A DNA stretch of 64,000 nucleotides, taken from positions 247,926-311,925 of the forward strand of contig CAJXOG010000004.1 in assembly GCA_913057775.1 (NCBI GenBank), read 5' to 3'. A program made the translations under genes and the position numbers. Shown one piece after another: positions 8,226-19,208 of this stretch (its first letter is position 1; every line of letters begins with the position of its first letter). This stretch comes from an uncultured Fodinibius sp. (lineage in GTDB: Bacteria; Bacteroidota; Rhodothermia; Balneolales; Balneolaceae). A model generated the notes under the pieces. It worked only from the letters and a program-made list of their open reading frames with translations. It had not been told where the DNA came from and ran no database searches.

Positions 8226-9013
8226 AAGCACTGACAATTTTAAAATACCAATGGAAAGATCTGCTTCGTGGAAAGTGGATTGTTGGCTACGGACTTATTT
8301 ACCTGCTCATTGCCGACGCAATGATTCGGTTCGGTAATGCAGGCCCCAAGGCTATGCTCAGTATTTCTAACATTATGCTCCTGCTCATTCCGCTTGTAGG
8401 GATGATTTACGGCGCGCTGTATTTATACCAGTCACGTGAATTTACCGAGCTGTTATTGGCTCAACCGATTGATCGCCCCTCACTTTTCTGGGGATTATTC
8501 GGTGGGTTGGCAATCCCACTGGCACTGGCATTTGCATTGGGAACAGCGATCCCCATGATTTATACGGGGATGATTGTTACAGCAAACCTGCAATCTATTT
8601 TGCTTATCTTGATGCTTGGCATTGCATTAACACTGTTGTTTACCGGCCTCGGTTTCTGGTTTGGACTCAAGTTTTTTGAGGATCGTGTTAAGGGACTCGG
8701 TTTTGCCTTGGTAAGCTGGCTCTTTTTAGCGGTACTCTACGACGGTCTTATACTGTTGGCTGTTTTTGCTTTTGGAGATTATCCCATTGAAAAACCGATG
8801 CTGGCGTTAGCACTGGCAAACCCCATTGATCTGGCACGTATTACGGTATTACTCGAATTTGATATTTCAGCATTGATGGGATACACCGGAGCCGTGTTTA
8901 ATCGTTTCTTTGGCAGTATGTTGGGCATTAGCGTTGCGTTAAGTTGCCTGATGCTTTGGCTGGGCATTCCACTATGGAGAAGCCAGCGACAGTTCGAAAA
9001 GAAAGATTTTTAA
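8222..9013 (+). CDS. nosY: NosY, ABC-2 type permease
   Basis: Integral membrane subunit paired with NosF. It has about six predicted transmembrane segments within 263 residues, including IVGYGLIYLLIADAM, ISNIMLLLIPLVGMIYGALYLY, AIPLALAFALGTAIP and SILLILMLGIALTLLFTGLGF. The conserved QSREFTELLLAQP motif after the second helix is typical of NosY-like ABC-2 permeases. It is the last gene of the tightly coupled nosDFY set. Confidence 0.93.
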   Translation: MKALTILKYQWKDLLRGKWIVGYGLIYLLIADAMIRFGNAGPKAMLSISNIMLLLIPLVGMIYGALYLYQSREFTELLLAQPIDRPSLFWGLFGGLAIPLALAFALGTAIPMIYTGMIVTANLQSILLILMLGIALTLLFTGLGFWFGLKFFEDRVKGLGFALVSWLFLAVLYDGLILLAVFAFGDYPIEKPMLALALANPIDLARITVLLEFDISALMGYTGAVFNRFFGSMLGISVALSCLMLWLGIPLWRSQRQFEKKDF

Positions 9014-9024
9014 TACATAGCCGT

Positions 9025-9060
9025 AGATTTGCACAGATATAGTTAAATCAGTGCAAATCT
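9025..9060. terminator. Stem-loop between nosY and hemN
   Basis: Perfect 10-bp inverted repeat AGATTTGCAC...GTGCAAATCT with a 16-nt loop. There is no T-run after it, so termination is uncertain. It could also be a small repeat element. Confidence 0.45.
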
Positions 9061-9079
9061 GTGGTCAAAGTAAAATATT

Positions 9080-10456
9080 ATGGAAGATGTAAGTCTCGAT
9101 CTCATCAAGAAATATAACGTTCAGGGACCGCGTTATACCTCGTATCCTACGGCCGTGCAGTTTCAGGAAGCTAACGAAGATGACATAGTTTCTTTGCACC
9201 AATATTTGGTTGAGCGCAATGCCGATCCCCATCCCATATCACTCTATTTTCATATTCCGTTTTGTTTCTCGCTTTGCTGGTACTGTGGCTGTACCAAGGT
9301 GATTACCAAAGATCAGGATCGCGGTGACCTCTATCTTGACTACCTGGAAAAGGAGATGGATCAGGTGGCCGAAATGTTGCATACCGATTCCGAGGTTGTA
9401 CAGATTCACTTTGGCGGAGGGACGCCCACTTTCTTGAAGCCTGATCAGCTACAGCGACTTGGAAAGGCTATTCACAGTCGCTTTAATCTAACGGATCAAA
9501 CAGAATTTGGAGTGGAGATCGATCCGAGAAAATGTACGCAAGAGCATATTCAAACGTTGGCAGATATCGGATGCAATAGAGCCTCACTGGGCGTGCAAGA
9601 TACCAATGAAAAAGTTCAAAAGGCGATCCATCGCATACAGCCGTTTGAGCAAACTCAGCAGGTAACAAAGTGGCTGAGAGAATCCGGAATCAATTCCATA
9701 AACTTTGATCTTATTTACGGACTGCCGCTTCAGACCCTCAAGACATTTCGCAAGACGATGGATGATGTGATCAGCTTGGTGCCTGACCGCTTGGCCGTAT
9801 ATAGCTATGCGCATATTCCCAGCATGATGCCTGCCCAAAAGTTGCTCAATGAGGAAGATATGCCTTCTACCGATGAAAAGTTGTCCATGTTGCAGCTTAG
9901 TATTTCATACCTGACTGACAACGGCTATCGCTTTATTGGAATGGATCACTTTTCGCGAGAAGATGAAGAGCTTTCCCAAGCTATGGATGATGGTACATTG
10001 CAGCGCAACTTTCAGGGATACAGTACCTTGGCCGGTGCAGATCTATACGCTTTTGGGATGTCAGGTATTTCGAATGTGGGTAATTATTACTGGCAAAACA
10101 CGAAGGAACTTGGTGATTATTATAACCTGTTGGATAATAATGAGAGCCCTGTGGCCAAAGTGTTGCAACTTTGCAAAGATGATAGGTTGCGACATCATTT
10201 AATAATGCGAATTATGTGTAAAATGGGTCTCTCATTTAACGAGATCGAGGAAAAATGGGGCATAGTTTTTGAGGACTACTTTAGTAGCAGTCTTGAACGT
10301 TTGTCTGAGTTACAGGCCGATGGATTTGTTGAAGTATCAAATAATAAAATTACAATAACCGAGCGCGGTCGACTTTTTCTACGCAATGTGGCGATGTGTT
10401 TCGATAAATATTTAAATAGAAAAAAATCTGCCCGCTCGTTTTCAAAAACAGTATAA
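9080..10456 (+). CDS. hemN: Oxygen-independent coproporphyrinogen III oxidase (radical SAM)
   Basis: Radical SAM enzyme that oxidatively decarboxylates coproporphyrinogen III to protoporphyrinogen IX without oxygen. The N-terminal [10 protein letters not shown] motif is diagnostic of true HemN rather than HemW. The 4Fe-4S site CFSLCWYC has Cys62, Cys66 and Cys69. The FGGGTPTFL motif and the C-terminal [15 protein letters not shown] domain are present. The length of 458 residues is normal. Its place after the nos genes fits anaerobic heme supply for cytochromes. It sits 10 bp upstream of the PPDK start. Confidence 0.96.
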   Translation: MEDVSLDLIKKYNVQGPRYTSYPTAVQFQEANEDDIVSLHQYLVERNADPHPISLYFHIPFCFSLCWYCGCTKVITKDQDRGDLYLDYLEKEMDQVAEMLHTDSEVVQIHFGGGTPTFLKPDQLQRLGKAIHSRFNLTDQTEFGVEIDPRKCTQEHIQTLADIGCNRASLGVQDTNEKVQKAIHRIQPFEQTQQVTKWLRESGINSINFDLIYGLPLQTLKTFRKTMDDVISLVPDRLAVYSYAHIPSMMPAQKLLNEEDMPSTDEKLSMLQLSISYLTDNGYRFIGMDHFSREDEELSQAMDDGTLQRNFQGYSTLAGADLYAFGMSGISNVGNYYWQNTKELGDYYNLLDNNESPVAKVLQLCKDDRLRHHLIMRIMCKMGLSFNEIEEKWGIVFEDYFSSSLERLSELQADGFVEVSNNKITITERGRLFLRNVAMCFDKYLNRKKSARSFSKTV

Positions 10457-10466
10457 GGTGATTTTT

Positions 10467-13121
10467 ATGGATGCTCAGAACCAGGTATTTAGGTTTGGCG
10501 GTGGTACAGCAGAAGGCGACAAATCAATGAAAAAGCTGCTTGGCGGTAAAGGGGCAAATCTTGCAGAAATGAGTAGTATCGGGATGCCTATCCCACCGGG
10601 TTTTACGATCTCTGCCAAGGTCTGCCAATATTATAATGAGCATGATGGAGAATGGCCTGCTGGATTGGCAGATGAAATAAATGAGAGCATTTATCATTTA
10701 GAAGAATTAATGAATTTGCAGTTCGGGGATCCCAAAGATCCACTGTTGGTTTCGGTGCGCTCGGGTGCAGCTGTTTCTATGCCCGGGATGATGGATACCG
10801 TACTGAATTTGGGACTTACAGATCAATCTGTGCAGGGATTGGCTGACAAAACCGACAATAAACGTTTTGCCTACGACTGCTATCGCCGTTTTATTGATAT
10901 GTTCGGGGATGTGGTGATGGGCGTAGCACATGAAAAGTTTGAGCATGCCCTCCAGAAGCTAAAGGATGAGAAAAATGTTGAGTTGGATACCCAGCTGGAT
11001 GTGGACGACCTCAAAGAACTGGTTGATCGGTATAAAAAAGTTTATAAAAAGAATACGGGAGAAGATTTTCCCCAGGATCCCGAGGACCAATTACGACTTT
11101 CAATCAACGGGGTGTTTGGCTCATGGAATGCCAAGCGAGCGATCAAGTATCGTAAAATAAATACCATTACCGGTTTGCTGGGTACAGCTGTTAACGTACA
11201 AGCGATGGTGTATGGTAATATGGGGGATGACAGTGCTACAGGTGTTTGTTTTACACGAAACCCTTCCGATGGCAAGAATGAACTCTACGGTGAGTTTTTG
11301 ATAAATGCCCAGGGAGAAGATGTAGTAGCGGGTATCCGTACGCCGCGCGATATTAATGAGCTGAAAGAAGTGATGCCTGATTCCTATGATGAGTTGATTG
11401 AACTGACCAATCAGCTGGAGAAGCACTATCAGGATATGCAGGATATTGAATTTACTGTGCAGCAGGGCGAACTGTTTATCCTGCAAACGCGCAATGGCAA
11501 ACGAACGGGGGCGGCAGCGGTTAAAATTGCCATTGATATGGTCAATGAAGGTATTTTGGAGAAAGATAAAGCCGTAGCCAATTTGGTAGAGCCCGGGCAT
11601 CTTGATCAGCTGCTACACCCACAGCTTAAAGAGGATGAAATTGACGAAAATAATATCCTTGGCAAAGGATTACCGGCATCACCGGGTGCAGCGGTGGGTA
11701 AAGTGGTATTTGAATCGGATAAGGCCGAGGAAGAGCACGGAAAAGGCAATCCGGTAATATTGGTTCGTATCGAAACCAGTCCCGAAGATGTAGGAGGGAT
11801 GTCGGCTGCCGAAGGTATTCTCACATCGCGCGGTGGAATGACAAGTCATGCTGCGGTAGTAGCCCGTGGATGGGGTAAGCCCTGTGTGGCTGGCTGCGAC
11901 AGCATCAATATTGACTATGATGAGCAGCAATTTACGGCTGGGGATGTTACTGTTAAAGCGGGCGACTGGATTTCGATCGATGGCGCACGCGGAATGGTAA
12001 TTCACGGAAAAAAAGAGGTGGAGGCACCACAAATCAGTGAGAACTTCCGCATCTTTATGAACTGGGTAGATGAGTTCCGTGACATGAAAGTGCGTACGAA
12101 TGCGGATACGCCTGAGGATGCCTTGCGCGCTCGAGAATACGGGGCCCAGGGAATTGGACTGGCTCGAACCGAGCACATGTTTTTTGGGGATGAACGGATT
12201 CGCGAAATGCGTCGCATGATTATCTCCGAGAGCGAGGAGGAGCGTCGAAGTGCTCTGAAAAATCTGCTTCCCTACCAACGCGAAGATTTCATTGAAATTT
12301 TTGAGGCGATGGAAGGGCTGTCGGTAACAGTACGATTGTTGGATCCGCCCCTGCATGAATTTCTGCCCGATGAGGAAGAAGAAATTAAAAAGCTTGCCAA
12401 GGAACTGGGAATTAGGAAAACTGAACTACAACGTAAAATTCGGTCACTCAGTGAGTTTAACCCTATGTTGGGTCACCGCGGATGTCGGCTTGGAATTACC
12501 TATCCCGAAATTACCAAAATGCAGGCGCGTGCTATTTTAGAGGCAGCTGTTGAGGTCAACAGTAAAGGTAAAAAGGTGTATCCCGAAATAATGATTCCAC
12601 TGGTGGGAACGGCCGAAGAGTTTATTCACGAACGACATGTTGTGGATGAAATCGCTGAGAAAGTATTTGCTGAAAAGGGTAGGGAGATCGATTATAAAGT
12701 AGGGACAATGATCGAAATTCCCCGGGCGGCTCTTATCGCTGATAAGATTGCTGATGAAGCAGACTTTTTCTCTTTCGGTACCAACGACTTGACCCAGATG
12801 ACGTTTGGTTATAGCCGCGATGATGCCGGTAAGTTTTTGGAGCACTATCTCAATGAAGGAATTCTCAAAAATGATCCTTTCCAGGTGCTGGACGAAGAAG
12901 GGGTGGGACAACTCGTACAAATGGGAGTTGAAAAAGGTCGCAATGCAAAGCCTGATCTCAAGGTTGGAATTTGCGGTGAGCACGGCGGCGATCCCAGTAG
13001 TGTGGCTTTTTGCTACAACCTTGGATTGAATTACGTGTCCTGTTCCCCGTATCGTGTGCCTATTGCACGACTTGCTTCGGCGCAAGCTTTTCTGCGATCC
13101 GGAAAAAAGATCGTTTCATAA
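10467..13121 (+). CDS. ppdK: Pyruvate, phosphate dikinase
   Basis: Interconverts pyruvate + ATP + Pi and PEP + AMP + PPi. The three expected parts are in order: an N-terminal ATP-grasp domain ([33 protein letters not shown]); the phosphohistidine domain with [19 protein letters not shown]; and the PEP/pyruvate barrel ([38 protein letters not shown]). The 884 residues match the family. The ATG at 10467 is chosen over the GTG at 10458 because TAAGG lies 8 bases upstream. Flanking pyruvate-producing enzymes (tyrosine phenol-lyase, tryptophanase) suggest a gluconeogenic role. Confidence 0.97.
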   Translation: MDAQNQVFRFGGGTAEGDKSMKKLLGGKGANLAEMSSIGMPIPPGFTISAKVCQYYNEHDGEWPAGLADEINESIYHLEELMNLQFGDPKDPLLVSVRSGAAVSMPGMMDTVLNLGLTDQSVQGLADKTDNKRFAYDCYRRFIDMFGDVVMGVAHEKFEHALQKLKDEKNVELDTQLDVDDLKELVDRYKKVYKKNTGEDFPQDPEDQLRLSINGVFGSWNAKRAIKYRKINTITGLLGTAVNVQAMVYGNMGDDSATGVCFTRNPSDGKNELYGEFLINAQGEDVVAGIRTPRDINELKEVMPDSYDELIELTNQLEKHYQDMQDIEFTVQQGELFILQTRNGKRTGAAAVKIAIDMVNEGILEKDKAVANLVEPGHLDQLLHPQLKEDEIDENNILGKGLPASPGAAVGKVVFESDKAEEEHGKGNPVILVRIETSPEDVGGMSAAEGILTSRGGMTSHAAVVARGWGKPCVAGCDSINIDYDEQQFTAGDVTVKAGDWISIDGARGMVIHGKKEVEAPQISENFRIFMNWVDEFRDMKVRTNADTPEDALRAREYGAQGIGLARTEHMFFGDERIREMRRMIISESEEERRSALKNLLPYQREDFIEIFEAMEGLSVTVRLLDPPLHEFLPDEEEEIKKLAKELGIRKTELQRKIRSLSEFNPMLGHRGCRLGITYPEITKMQARAILEAAVEVNSKGKKVYPEIMIPLVGTAEEFIHERHVVDEIAEKVFAEKGREIDYKVGTMIEIPRAALIADKIADEADFFSFGTNDLTQMTFGYSRDDAGKFLEHYLNEGILKNDPFQVLDEEGVGQLVQMGVEKGRNAKPDLKVGICGEHGGDPSSVAFCYNLGLNYVSCSPYRVPIARLASAQAFLRSGKKIVS

Positions 13122-13149
13122 TCACTTCATGATTAGATGATATCTTCTG

Positions 13150-13179
13150 CTGTCCTCTCATTATGAGGGGGCAGTTTTT
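13150..13179 (+). terminator. Rho-independent terminator after ppdK
   Basis: An 11-bp stem from CTGTCCTCTCA and TGAGGGGGCAG (two G-T pairs) with a 3-nt loop and a following T5 tract. Confidence 0.85.
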
Positions 13180-13279
13180 ATAATTTTGTGAGAGGAAAAT
13201 CTTTAATTTAAGGGACTTAAATCCTTTAGATAAGTTCCGGCACAATCAATCATAAATAACAGACGAGCAATACTTTTTT

Positions 13280-14317
13280 GTGAATCCATTTGAAAGAAAA
13301 GCGGTACGAACTTGGTTCTGGTCTGGTGCTATTCTCATTTTTATTATGGTGGTTGTAGGCGGCATTACTCGTCTTACGGATTCTGGACTTTCTATGTCAG
13401 ACTGGAGTCTTATTATGGGAGCCATCCCCCCTATGAATGAAGCCGAATGGCTGGCTGCTTTTGAACGCTATAAAGAATTTCCCCAGTATCAGCAGTTAAA
13501 TGCCGGGATGTCATTGGCTGAATTTAAAATCATCTTTTTTTGGGAATATCTGCATCGCCTGTTGGGCCGGCTCATCGGTCTCGTATTTTTGATTCCGTTT
13601 GCTTTTTTCTGGATCCGAGGCTACTTCAATTCCAAGACGTTGCGGCGGGCATGGGTATTATTTGGATTGGGAGCACTCCAGGGAGCTATGGGTTGGATTA
13701 TGGTCAAAAGCGGCCTTGTGGATGTACCTTATGTCAGCCATTATCGATTGACCATTCACCTGCTGCTGGCTATGCTTTTGTTTGGATTTTGCATCTGGTA
13801 CGCCCTCGATCTTTATGATGATCAGCCCACAGAGAAAAGTTCTGATCTGCCTTCTCTTAAGCGGTGGTCAATTGGGTTGCTTATACTCTTTATTGCTCAG
13901 GTTATTTGGGGTGCCTTTACGGCCGGACTTGATGCCGGATATGTCTATAATACCTTTCCCACAATGAACGGTGATTGGGTTCCACAGGGAACCTGGACGC
14001 TTCAACCCATACTTGCAAACTTTGTAGAACATCCGGGAACTGTGCAGTGGATGCACAGAATTCTGGGCACATTACTGGGCATAGCAACAATCGGGTTTTG
14101 GTGGAAAAATCATAATGCTGATGTTGGGCACTTGCTAAAGCAGAAAGCAAGAATTCTACTTGGAATGATGCTTACACAGTACGTGCTGGGTATCTTAACG
14201 GTAATTACGCACGTGCAGCTTTTGATAGGAGTGGTACATCAAGCCGGAGCTTTGGCTGTTCTCTTTTTCTGGATCTGGTATTATCACGACATCAAATCTA
14301 ATTGGGCAAATGTCTAA
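13280..14317 (+). CDS. ctaA: Heme A synthase (COX15/CtaA family)
   Basis: Eight-helix membrane enzyme that oxidises heme O to heme A for aa3-type oxidases. The family marks are GGITRLTDSGLSMSDW after the first helix, FWEYLHRLLGRLIGL with the first pair of heme-ligating His and Arg residues, YRLTIHLLLA, and the C-terminal MHRILGT and GVVHQAGALAVL histidine segments. The 345 residues match the COX15 subtype. Start is GTG; no better ATG exists. A short palindrome ATTTAAG-GGA-CTTAAAT at 13206-13222 precedes it. Confidence 0.95.
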   Translation: MNPFERKAVRTWFWSGAILIFIMVVVGGITRLTDSGLSMSDWSLIMGAIPPMNEAEWLAAFERYKEFPQYQQLNAGMSLAEFKIIFFWEYLHRLLGRLIGLVFLIPFAFFWIRGYFNSKTLRRAWVLFGLGALQGAMGWIMVKSGLVDVPYVSHYRLTIHLLLAMLLFGFCIWYALDLYDDQPTEKSSDLPSLKRWSIGLLILFIAQVIWGAFTAGLDAGYVYNTFPTMNGDWVPQGTWTLQPILANFVEHPGTVQWMHRILGTLLGIATIGFWWKNHNADVGHLLKQKARILLGMMLTQYVLGILTVITHVQLLIGVVHQAGALAVLFFWIWYYHDIKSNWANV

Positions 14318-14332
14318 ATTTATTTGTATTTT

Positions 14333-14348
14333 AAGACAAAGTAGTCTT
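14333..14348 (+). promoter_or_regulatory. Rrf2-type operator, ric promoter
   Basis: AAGACAAAGTAGTCTT, embedded in TTTAAGAC-N6-GTCTTAAA, 49 bases before the ric start. This is a nearly perfect copy of the palindromes at 1915 and 35537. Confidence 0.7.
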
Positions 14349-14396
14349 AAATATTAAAATGGTTGGACATCTCCTAAAAAAATTCAAAGTGTAATT

Positions 14397-15116
14397 ATGA
14401 GTATTACTAAAGAACGTACAATTGGACAGCTTGTTAAGGATGACTATAGAACGGCACAGGTATTTCAGCAAAATGGGTTGGATTTTTGCTGTGGTGGAAA
14501 TCGCACGATTGAAGAAGCTTGTGCTAGTAAGGATGTGAATCACAGTGAGATTGTGAAGGCTTTAAATCAGATAAGAAATAATGGTACTAAGGAAGATAAT
14601 TATAATCAGTGGTCGCTGGATTTTCTGGTGGATTATATCATAAACAATCACCATGAATTTACGCGTAATAAACTGCCTGAAATTGGCAAGTATGCAAAAA
14701 AGGTTGCTAAGGTACACGGAGAACGCCACGAGGAACTGAATGAGATTTATTATGAGTTCACAAAGTTGCATACTGAAATTTTTAATCATCTCGATAAAGA
14801 GGAACGTATTCTTTTCCCGTATATCAAGCAGCTAGTAGAAGCAGAAAAGAAAGGATTGCAACCGGAAGCTCCCGAATTTGGAGAGGCCGCTAATCCCATT
14901 GCAATGATGGAAGAGGAGCACGACGAAGCAGGCACATCGATGGCAAAAATAAGAAGGCTAAGCAAGGATTTTACTCCGCCTGCTGATGCCTGTACAACCT
15001 ACCGGTTGCTATATCAGAACCTTGAGGGTTTCGAAAAAGATCTGCATAAGCACGTGCATCTGGAGAATAATATCCTTTTCCCCAAAGCGCTTGAGCTGGA
15101 AGAGAAACTAAATTAA
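14397..15116 (+). CDS. ric: Iron-sulfur cluster repair di-iron protein (Ric/ScdA/YtfE)
   Basis: Cytosolic di-iron protein that repairs Fe-S clusters damaged by NO and peroxide. An N-terminal ScdA_N domain carries the FCCGG motif (residues 30-34). The following hemerythrin-like four-helix bundle has the di-iron ligands HGERH, the His/Glu of FNHLDKEERILFP, the His of EEEHDEAG, and HKHVHLENNILFP. The 239 residues are standard. It has an Rrf2-type palindrome in its promoter, consistent with induction by nitrosative stress. A degenerate paralogue is at 30018. Confidence 0.95.
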   Translation: MSITKERTIGQLVKDDYRTAQVFQQNGLDFCCGGNRTIEEACASKDVNHSEIVKALNQIRNNGTKEDNYNQWSLDFLVDYIINNHHEFTRNKLPEIGKYAKKVAKVHGERHEELNEIYYEFTKLHTEIFNHLDKEERILFPYIKQLVEAEKKGLQPEAPEFGEAANPIAMMEEEHDEAGTSMAKIRRLSKDFTPPADACTTYRLLYQNLEGFEKDLHKHVHLENNILFPKALELEEKLN

Positions 15117-15204
15117 GAAATATAATGATCAGACATACGCAGTACGTAAACCGCATTTCGTATTACTGAACTATCTAAACGATTTTTAAACAATACTTAT
15201 ATTT

Positions 15205-17019
15205 ATGTCCTATTCTCCCCATAACTTTTCGATTCCCGTAATGGGAACCGGTCACTCTATTGATTCCCCCATCAGGGTTGGTCCTTATGGAATCAACTCG
15301 GTAGTCTCTATTGTGGATGATCTGCTGGTTGAAAAAATACGCAAGTATTACTGTAAAAAATACGATTTTGAATATAGCAACATCGGACGTACTGCCGAAG
15401 ATGGCCGTGCACGACGAATCACTGAATATCTTGATACTGTTCATGAGATCGTAGAGAAGAAGTTCTCGGCTATTAAAAATCAGCCTTTTTTCGAGAAGAA
15501 CGAGAAGTCGAAGTATTTCGAAATGCTGCCTGATGGCAGTATGATAAAAGAGAAGTACAACCAGTTGATGAGCACGGAAGAAGGCAGTTTGCGGGATCGT
15601 CTGTCGTGCGAACTTTCCCGGATGATGAAGCCCGGCTCTATTGATGTAAACATTATGGCCAAGGTGGATAAGCTGAGTTATACTAAAGGCGGTGCGCCGA
15701 TGAGCAAGGAGTTCAGTGATGCCAGTGCGGCTCTCCGCGGTTATGCTAAAAGCAAGGTTGCGTCCAGCCTGATATTATCAGCCGGATTTAACCCGCGTCT
15801 ATATAACTACATTACAGAGTTCAAGGATTTTTATCGGGATAAAGCCGGAGAAATAAAGAAGAAAATTATCCTGAAAGTAAGTGATTTCCGTTCGGCTCTT
15901 ATTCAAGGAAAGTACTTGGCCAAAAAGGGACTCGAGGTTTTTGAATATCGCATTGAGTCCGGATTAAATTGTGGTGGACATGCGTTTCCATCGGATGGAC
16001 ATTTGATGCCGAGTTTGCTTCGGGAATTTCGTGAAAAAAGAGATCAGCTTACCAAAGCAGTGCAGCCACTTATTGAAAAATATTATGAAGAAAATGGTGA
16101 TGGCTTTTTGGATGATTGGGAAATTACGGAGCCCCGTCTTACCGTTCAGGGTGGTATTGGGGTAAGCGGTGAGGCGGATCGCTTGTTGAACGATTTTGAG
16201 ATGGATGTCACGGGATGGGGAAGCCCCTTCTTGCTGGTACCCGAAGCAACAACGGTCGATAAGCCGACGCGTCAGCTGTTAGAAGATGCTGGAGAAAAAG
16301 AATTATACCTTAGTGGGGTTTCTCCGTTAGGCGTACCTTTTAACAATGTAAGAGATACAGGATCGGAACAGTGGCATCAAGAACGCATTGATAAAGATAA
16401 GCCGGGTTCGCCCTGTCCCAAAGGATTTCTAAAATCCAATACCGAATTTACTGATCAGCCTATCTGTACAGCTTCAACGCAGTATCAGCTGTTGAAGCTC
16501 GATGAAATTGCGGAAAGTGAAATGTCTGAGGATAAAAAAGAGCAAAAGCGTGAAAAAGTGCTTAGCAAAGCTTGTTTATGTGATCACCTGGGTAACGGAG
16601 CGCTCATTAATCTGGGTATTTTAGCTGAGCATAGGGCGCCGCAGGCGATATGTCCGGGACCTAATATTGCCTATTATGATGGCGAATATACGCTTCGTGA
16701 GATGGTTGATCATATCTGCGGACGCAGAGAATCACTGGCTTCAGAAGAACGTCCCCATATGTTTGCTAAAGAGATCACGCTCTATGTTGATTACGTAGAG
16801 GAACTGGCCGAGCAGCTGGATGGTGAATCCGGGTTAAAGAAATTACAAAAGTTTCAGAAGAACCTGGAAAAGGGTATGGAGTATTGTTCAGAAATCGCAA
16901 GTTCGGACCCTTATCAGGATGAAAATCTGTCGTCAATTTCGTTTACTGTATCTAAGCAGAAAGAGCGTCTGCAGTCTATTTTGGATAGTTATGAAGAACG
17001 CATTTCTGTGGGAGTTTAA
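15205..17019 (+). CDS. Large protein with nitronate-monooxygenase-like barrel motifs and a Cys-rich tail
   Basis: 604-residue cytosolic protein without signal peptide or membrane segments. I do not recognise a named family. Several segments resemble the FMN barrel of nitronate monooxygenase/enoyl reductase: GLNCGGHAF at 253-261 (compare the EGxEAGGH loop), VQGGIGV at 314-320, and GWGSPFLLVPEATT at 337-350 (compare the G-T-R-F-L phosphate-binding region). The barrel is interrupted by long helical inserts. The last 200 residues add Cys404, 421, 457, 459 and 483, which could hold an Fe-S cluster. It stands alone between ric and tyrosine phenol-lyase. Flavin-dependent oxidoreductase activity is a guess from motifs. 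Confidence 0.6.
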   Translation: MSYSPHNFSIPVMGTGHSIDSPIRVGPYGINSVVSIVDDLLVEKIRKYYCKKYDFEYSNIGRTAEDGRARRITEYLDTVHEIVEKKFSAIKNQPFFEKNEKSKYFEMLPDGSMIKEKYNQLMSTEEGSLRDRLSCELSRMMKPGSIDVNIMAKVDKLSYTKGGAPMSKEFSDASAALRGYAKSKVASSLILSAGFNPRLYNYITEFKDFYRDKAGEIKKKIILKVSDFRSALIQGKYLAKKGLEVFEYRIESGLNCGGHAFPSDGHLMPSLLREFREKRDQLTKAVQPLIEKYYEENGDGFLDDWEITEPRLTVQGGIGVSGEADRLLNDFEMDVTGWGSPFLLVPEATTVDKPTRQLLEDAGEKELYLSGVSPLGVPFNNVRDTGSEQWHQERIDKDKPGSPCPKGFLKSNTEFTDQPICTASTQYQLLKLDEIAESEMSEDKKEQKREKVLSKACLCDHLGNGALINLGILAEHRAPQAICPGPNIAYYDGEYTLREMVDHICGRRESLASEERPHMFAKEITLYVDYVEELAEQLDGESGLKKLQKFQKNLEKGMEYCSEIASSDPYQDENLSSISFTVSKQKERLQSILDSYEERISVGV

Positions 17020-18717
<1,698 letters not shown>

Positions 18718-18737
18718 TTCTCTTCTTATAAAATTTT

Positions 18738-18768
18738 AAACCCTCAGGGCCTCTAACTCTGAGGGTTT
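18738..18768 (+). terminator. Rho-independent terminator of tpl
   Basis: Stem AAACCCTCAG/CTGAGGGTTT with an 11-nt loop, continuing into TTTTG. Confidence 0.85.
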
Positions 18769-19054
18769 TGTTATTGAATCTCATTTTGTTTTCTGGGTAG
18801 GAATGGAAATGGTTTTGTAAGGAGAAGTTTGGAAGAACTAATTAGTTAGTTCTCTTTATATCTTAATATCGTAGCACAAAAGAGCATAAATAAGATATAA
18901 ATGCTGATATTATTTTATTTACTAAACTTATAATAAATACCTATTAATAGCATAATACTTAATATTAATTACATATTACTTATATATTAGTAACAAAATA
19001 GAAGAAAAACTTGTTCCGTATAGGCCAATCATCGTATATTATGAACAGTTGATC

Positions 19055-19086
19055 GAAAAAGAGCTCTGCAACCGCAGGGCTTTTTC
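19055..19086 (-). terminator. Hairpin terminator, tnaA side
   Basis: GAAAAAGAGCTCTGC pairs with GCAGGGCTTTTTC around a 4-nt loop with a small bulge. The A-run at 19056-19060 gives the minus-strand transcript a U-run. The structure could act in both directions. Confidence 0.6.
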
Positions 19087-19208
19087 TATTTCTAGCCCTT
19101 CTTTTCTTAATGACTTCACTACTTTGTTGTGGCATATTTTCTGTTTTGAGAGTAAGGTAATCCACAGATGAGTAGAAGATTCAATTTGTTCGACAAGCTT
19201 ACCTTTTA

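Larger units (their letters stand above)
18718..19208. other. 491-bp intergenic region between convergent tpl and tnaA
   Basis: Very AT-rich (especially 18830-19010), with no credible gene. It holds the tpl terminator at 18738-18768 and a second hairpin at 19055-19086 that serves tnaA. Nothing else was recognised. Confidence 0.7.

Noticed and set aside
13206..13222. ATTTAAG-GGA-CTTAAAT palindrome upstream of the heme A synthase gene as an Rrf2 operator
   Set aside because: Arms resemble the outer part of the motif, but the spacer is 3 instead of the required length and the GAC/GTC core is missing.
14397..15116. Ric gene as hemerythrin-type oxygen carrier
   Set aside because: The FCCGG N-terminal domain and ligand layout are those of Ric/YtfE.
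18718..19208. Search for a tRNA, small RNA or TnaC-like leader peptide between tpl and tnaA
   Set aside because: Only terminator hairpins and AT-rich sequence; no cloverleaf or Trp-containing short ORF in leader position.
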